NCBI GenBank assembly: GCA_031272275.1 | Contig: JAISUC010000007.1 | Coordinates: 1 to 35,579 of the forward strand | Direction: 5' to 3' | From: Actinomycetes bacterium | GTDB lineage: Bacteria > Actinomycetota > Coriobacteriia > WRKU01 > WQUG01 | DNA: 35,579 nt | Shown: positions 34,167-35,579 of the stretch, one piece after another | How the letters are laid out: every line of letters starts with the position of its first letter | Numbering within the stretch: position 1 is the first letter of the stretch | Translations under genes and position numbers: made by a program | The notes under the pieces: generated by a model | Database searches by the model: none | Told to the model about the DNA's origin: nothing | Seen by the model: the letters and a program-made list of their open reading frames with translations, nothing else

Positions 34167-35396
34167 ATGAAAACCATCACAGAACAACTCACCCTCATCG
34201 AAAGCGGCGTCGACCAAATCGTCCCGCTCGATGACCTGAAACGCAAACTCGACCGTGCGCTCAAAACCGACACCCCTCTGCGCATCAAGCTCGGCGTCGA
34301 CCCGACCGCACCGGACCTGCACTTAGGCCACGCCGTCCCCCTCAGAAAACTCCGTCAGTTCCAGGACTGCGGGCACACCGTCGTGCTGATAATCGGTGAC
34401 TTCACCGCCACCATCGGCGACCCCTCGGGACGCAATACCACACGCCCGCCCCTCACGGCCGACCAGGTAAACGAAAACGCGCAAACTTACGTCGACCAGG
34501 CCTTCCGCATTCTCGATCCCGATAAAACCGAACTGCGCCGCAACTCCGAATGGCTTGCCTCGATGAACTTCGCAGACCTGCTGCGCGTCACCTCCCAGTT
34601 CACGGTGGCACGCATTCTGGAACGCGACGACTTCCACAAACGCTACAACGAACAGAAATCCATCAGCCTGCACGAATTTCTCTACCCCATCGCACAGGCC
34701 TACGACTCGGTCGCCATTCAGGCCGACGTCGAACTGGGCGGAACCGACCAGCTCTTCAACCTGTTGGCGGGCCGCGAACTGATGGAAAAATCCGGCATGG
34801 AACCCCAGGTTTGCCTGACGCTCCCCCTGTTGGAGGGCACCGACGGCGTCGCGAAAATGTCGAAATCCTACGGCAACTACATCGGCCTGACTGATGCCGC
34901 ATCCGACATGTTCGGCAAGGTCATGTCGATTCCCGACGCCCTGATGGTCAAATACTTCCGTCTGGCGACCGCGCTCGACCCCGCGGCAATCGCTGAAATC
35001 GAATCCGGGCTTGCCGCCGGCAACTTGCACCCCAACGCCGTCAAACGGCAGCTGGCGCGCACCATCGTCGCGCTCTATCACGACGAAACAGCGGCCATCG
35101 ACGCGGAAGCCGCGTTCGACAAAGTCTTCAAATCCGGCGAACTACCCGACGACATCCCGCAGTTCACGGTCACGCTCGCGGACTTCACGAATGACACCGG
35201 CGCGGTCTACCTCCCCAAACTGATGGTGGAACTCCGACTCGCCCAATCCGCCGGCGAGGCCCGACGCCTCATAGACGGCGGGGGAGTAAAGGTCTCCACC
35301 CGCGCCATTCCCGCAAAAACCTATGAACTCCCACCCGCGGATCTGACCGGCGCGGTCATCCAGGTCGGCAAGCGCAAATTCGCCCAACTGACCTAA
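34167..35396 (+). CDS. tyrS: Tyrosyl-tRNA synthetase
   Basis: TyrRS charges tRNA-Tyr. The 409-aa class I enzyme has [13 protein letters not shown] with the HIGH-type motif HLGH (52-55), ELGGTDQ (189-195), KMSKS (230-234), and a C-terminal S4 RNA-binding domain ([22 protein letters not shown] region). The [13 protein letters not shown] form and the length fit the TyrZ-like branch. The ORF can be extended upstream, but ATG 34167 begins the conserved protein and lies 8 nt after an extended -10. No T-box leader is present; the upstream 160 bp hold a repeat module and part of the promoter. Confidence 0.96.
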   Translation: MKTITEQLTLIESGVDQIVPLDDLKRKLDRALKTDTPLRIKLGVDPTAPDLHLGHAVPLRKLRQFQDCGHTVVLIIGDFTATIGDPSGRNTTRPPLTADQVNENAQTYVDQAFRILDPDKTELRRNSEWLASMNFADLLRVTSQFTVARILERDDFHKRYNEQKSISLHEFLYPIAQAYDSVAIQADVELGGTDQLFNLLAGRELMEKSGMEPQVCLTLPLLEGTDGVAKMSKSYGNYIGLTDAASDMFGKVMSIPDALMVKYFRLATALDPAAIAEIESGLAAGNLHPNAVKRQLARTIVALYHDETAAIDAEAAFDKVFKSGELPDDIPQFTVTLADFTNDTGAVYLPKLMVELRLAQSAGEARRLIDGGGVKVSTRAIPAKTYELPPADLTGAVIQVGKRKFAQLT

Positions 35397-35579
35397 CTTA
35401 TGCGCCTCTGTGCGTGTGTTTCCGAATACTAAGTTCACGCGCGCGCGGCAATCCATCGAGGCGCGGTATCGCGCCTCGTCATGCCTTTGGATGCGCGTCG
35501 CGCATCCGCCCAACTCAACCGCTACTTCAATCAGGCTCCTGCTTGCACTTTTTTGCGGCATTTGACAAAAGTGGGGGGG
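35397..35579. other. Intergenic tail with palindromic repeats
   Basis: No gene is seen. A repeat remnant (GCGCGGCAATCCATCGAG) is followed by perfect hairpins GAGGCGCG-GTAT-CGCGCCTC (35458-35477) and GGATGCGC-GTC-GCGCATCC (35489-35507). CACTTTT...AAAAGTG (35546-35573) is a weak inverted repeat near the window end. The first two hairpins resemble modules seen at 32646 and in the other repeat regions. Confidence 0.65.

Overview
The window is GC-rich chromosomal DNA of a Gram-positive, probably anaerobic bacterium. My best guess is Actinomycetota, class Coriobacteriia, or a close relative. Supporting points are the gene order (glmU-prs-pth, secA-prfB, rplU-rpmA-obgE-proB-proA-nadD-yqeK-rsfS), an L27 that starts directly at MAHKKG, an actinobacterial-type PRPP synthetase loop, a prfB with no programmed frameshift, a two-subunit transketolase, an NfnAB-type electron-bifurcating pair, cell-wall-sorted surface proteins, and two genes that look leaderless. 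The assignment is inferred from content alone.

Layout. 1-9505: housekeeping genes (degV family, purB, glmU, prs, pth), a secreted M23 peptidase on the minus strand whose 3' end overlaps pth tail to tail, then nfnA-nfnB. 9506-10542: about 1 kb without a convincing gene, filled with palindromic repeat modules, including two 177-bp direct copies. 10543-23760: a dense plus-strand block with secA, prfB (a release factor 2 carrying SPT where SPF is expected), split transketolase, rplU-rpmA with a long structured leader, obgE, proB, proA, nadD, yqeK, rsfS and an EamA transporter. Many of these genes overlap by 4, 8 or 14 bp, so translational coupling is likely. 23797-24131: tRNA-Pro(UGG), tRNA-Gly(UCC), tRNA-Arg(UCU). 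24332-32273: two tandem giant surface proteins with Pmp-like beta-helix repeats and InlB/Flg_new-type repeats; one ends in an LPESG sorting signal and the other does not. 32281-34085: a tandem array of palindromic elements, a string of tiny overlapping ORFs (probably gene debris plus one 60-aa ORF), and a Phd-type antitoxin with a PIN toxin behind a promoter with two operator-like palindromes. 34167-35396: tyrS, apparently leaderless. The rest is again palindromic repeat.

How the parts fit. 299-23760 is core metabolism and translation. 24132-34085, between the tRNA cluster and tyrS, is the accessory part. Three sequence-level signals are not explained by ordinary genes: (1) a 15-bp motif, GGGACGYRCTCCCCC, at seven full or near-full sites plus partial ones, in both orientations, inside genes in different reading frames and between genes; (2) a modular family of palindromes whose flanks are constant while the central hairpin is swapped with both arms changed together, arranged A-B-C-B-C after the second surface protein; (3) the hybrid SPT stop-codon-recognition tripeptide in RF2. 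Extended -10 promoters of the form TGnTAnnnT recur upstream of most leading genes.
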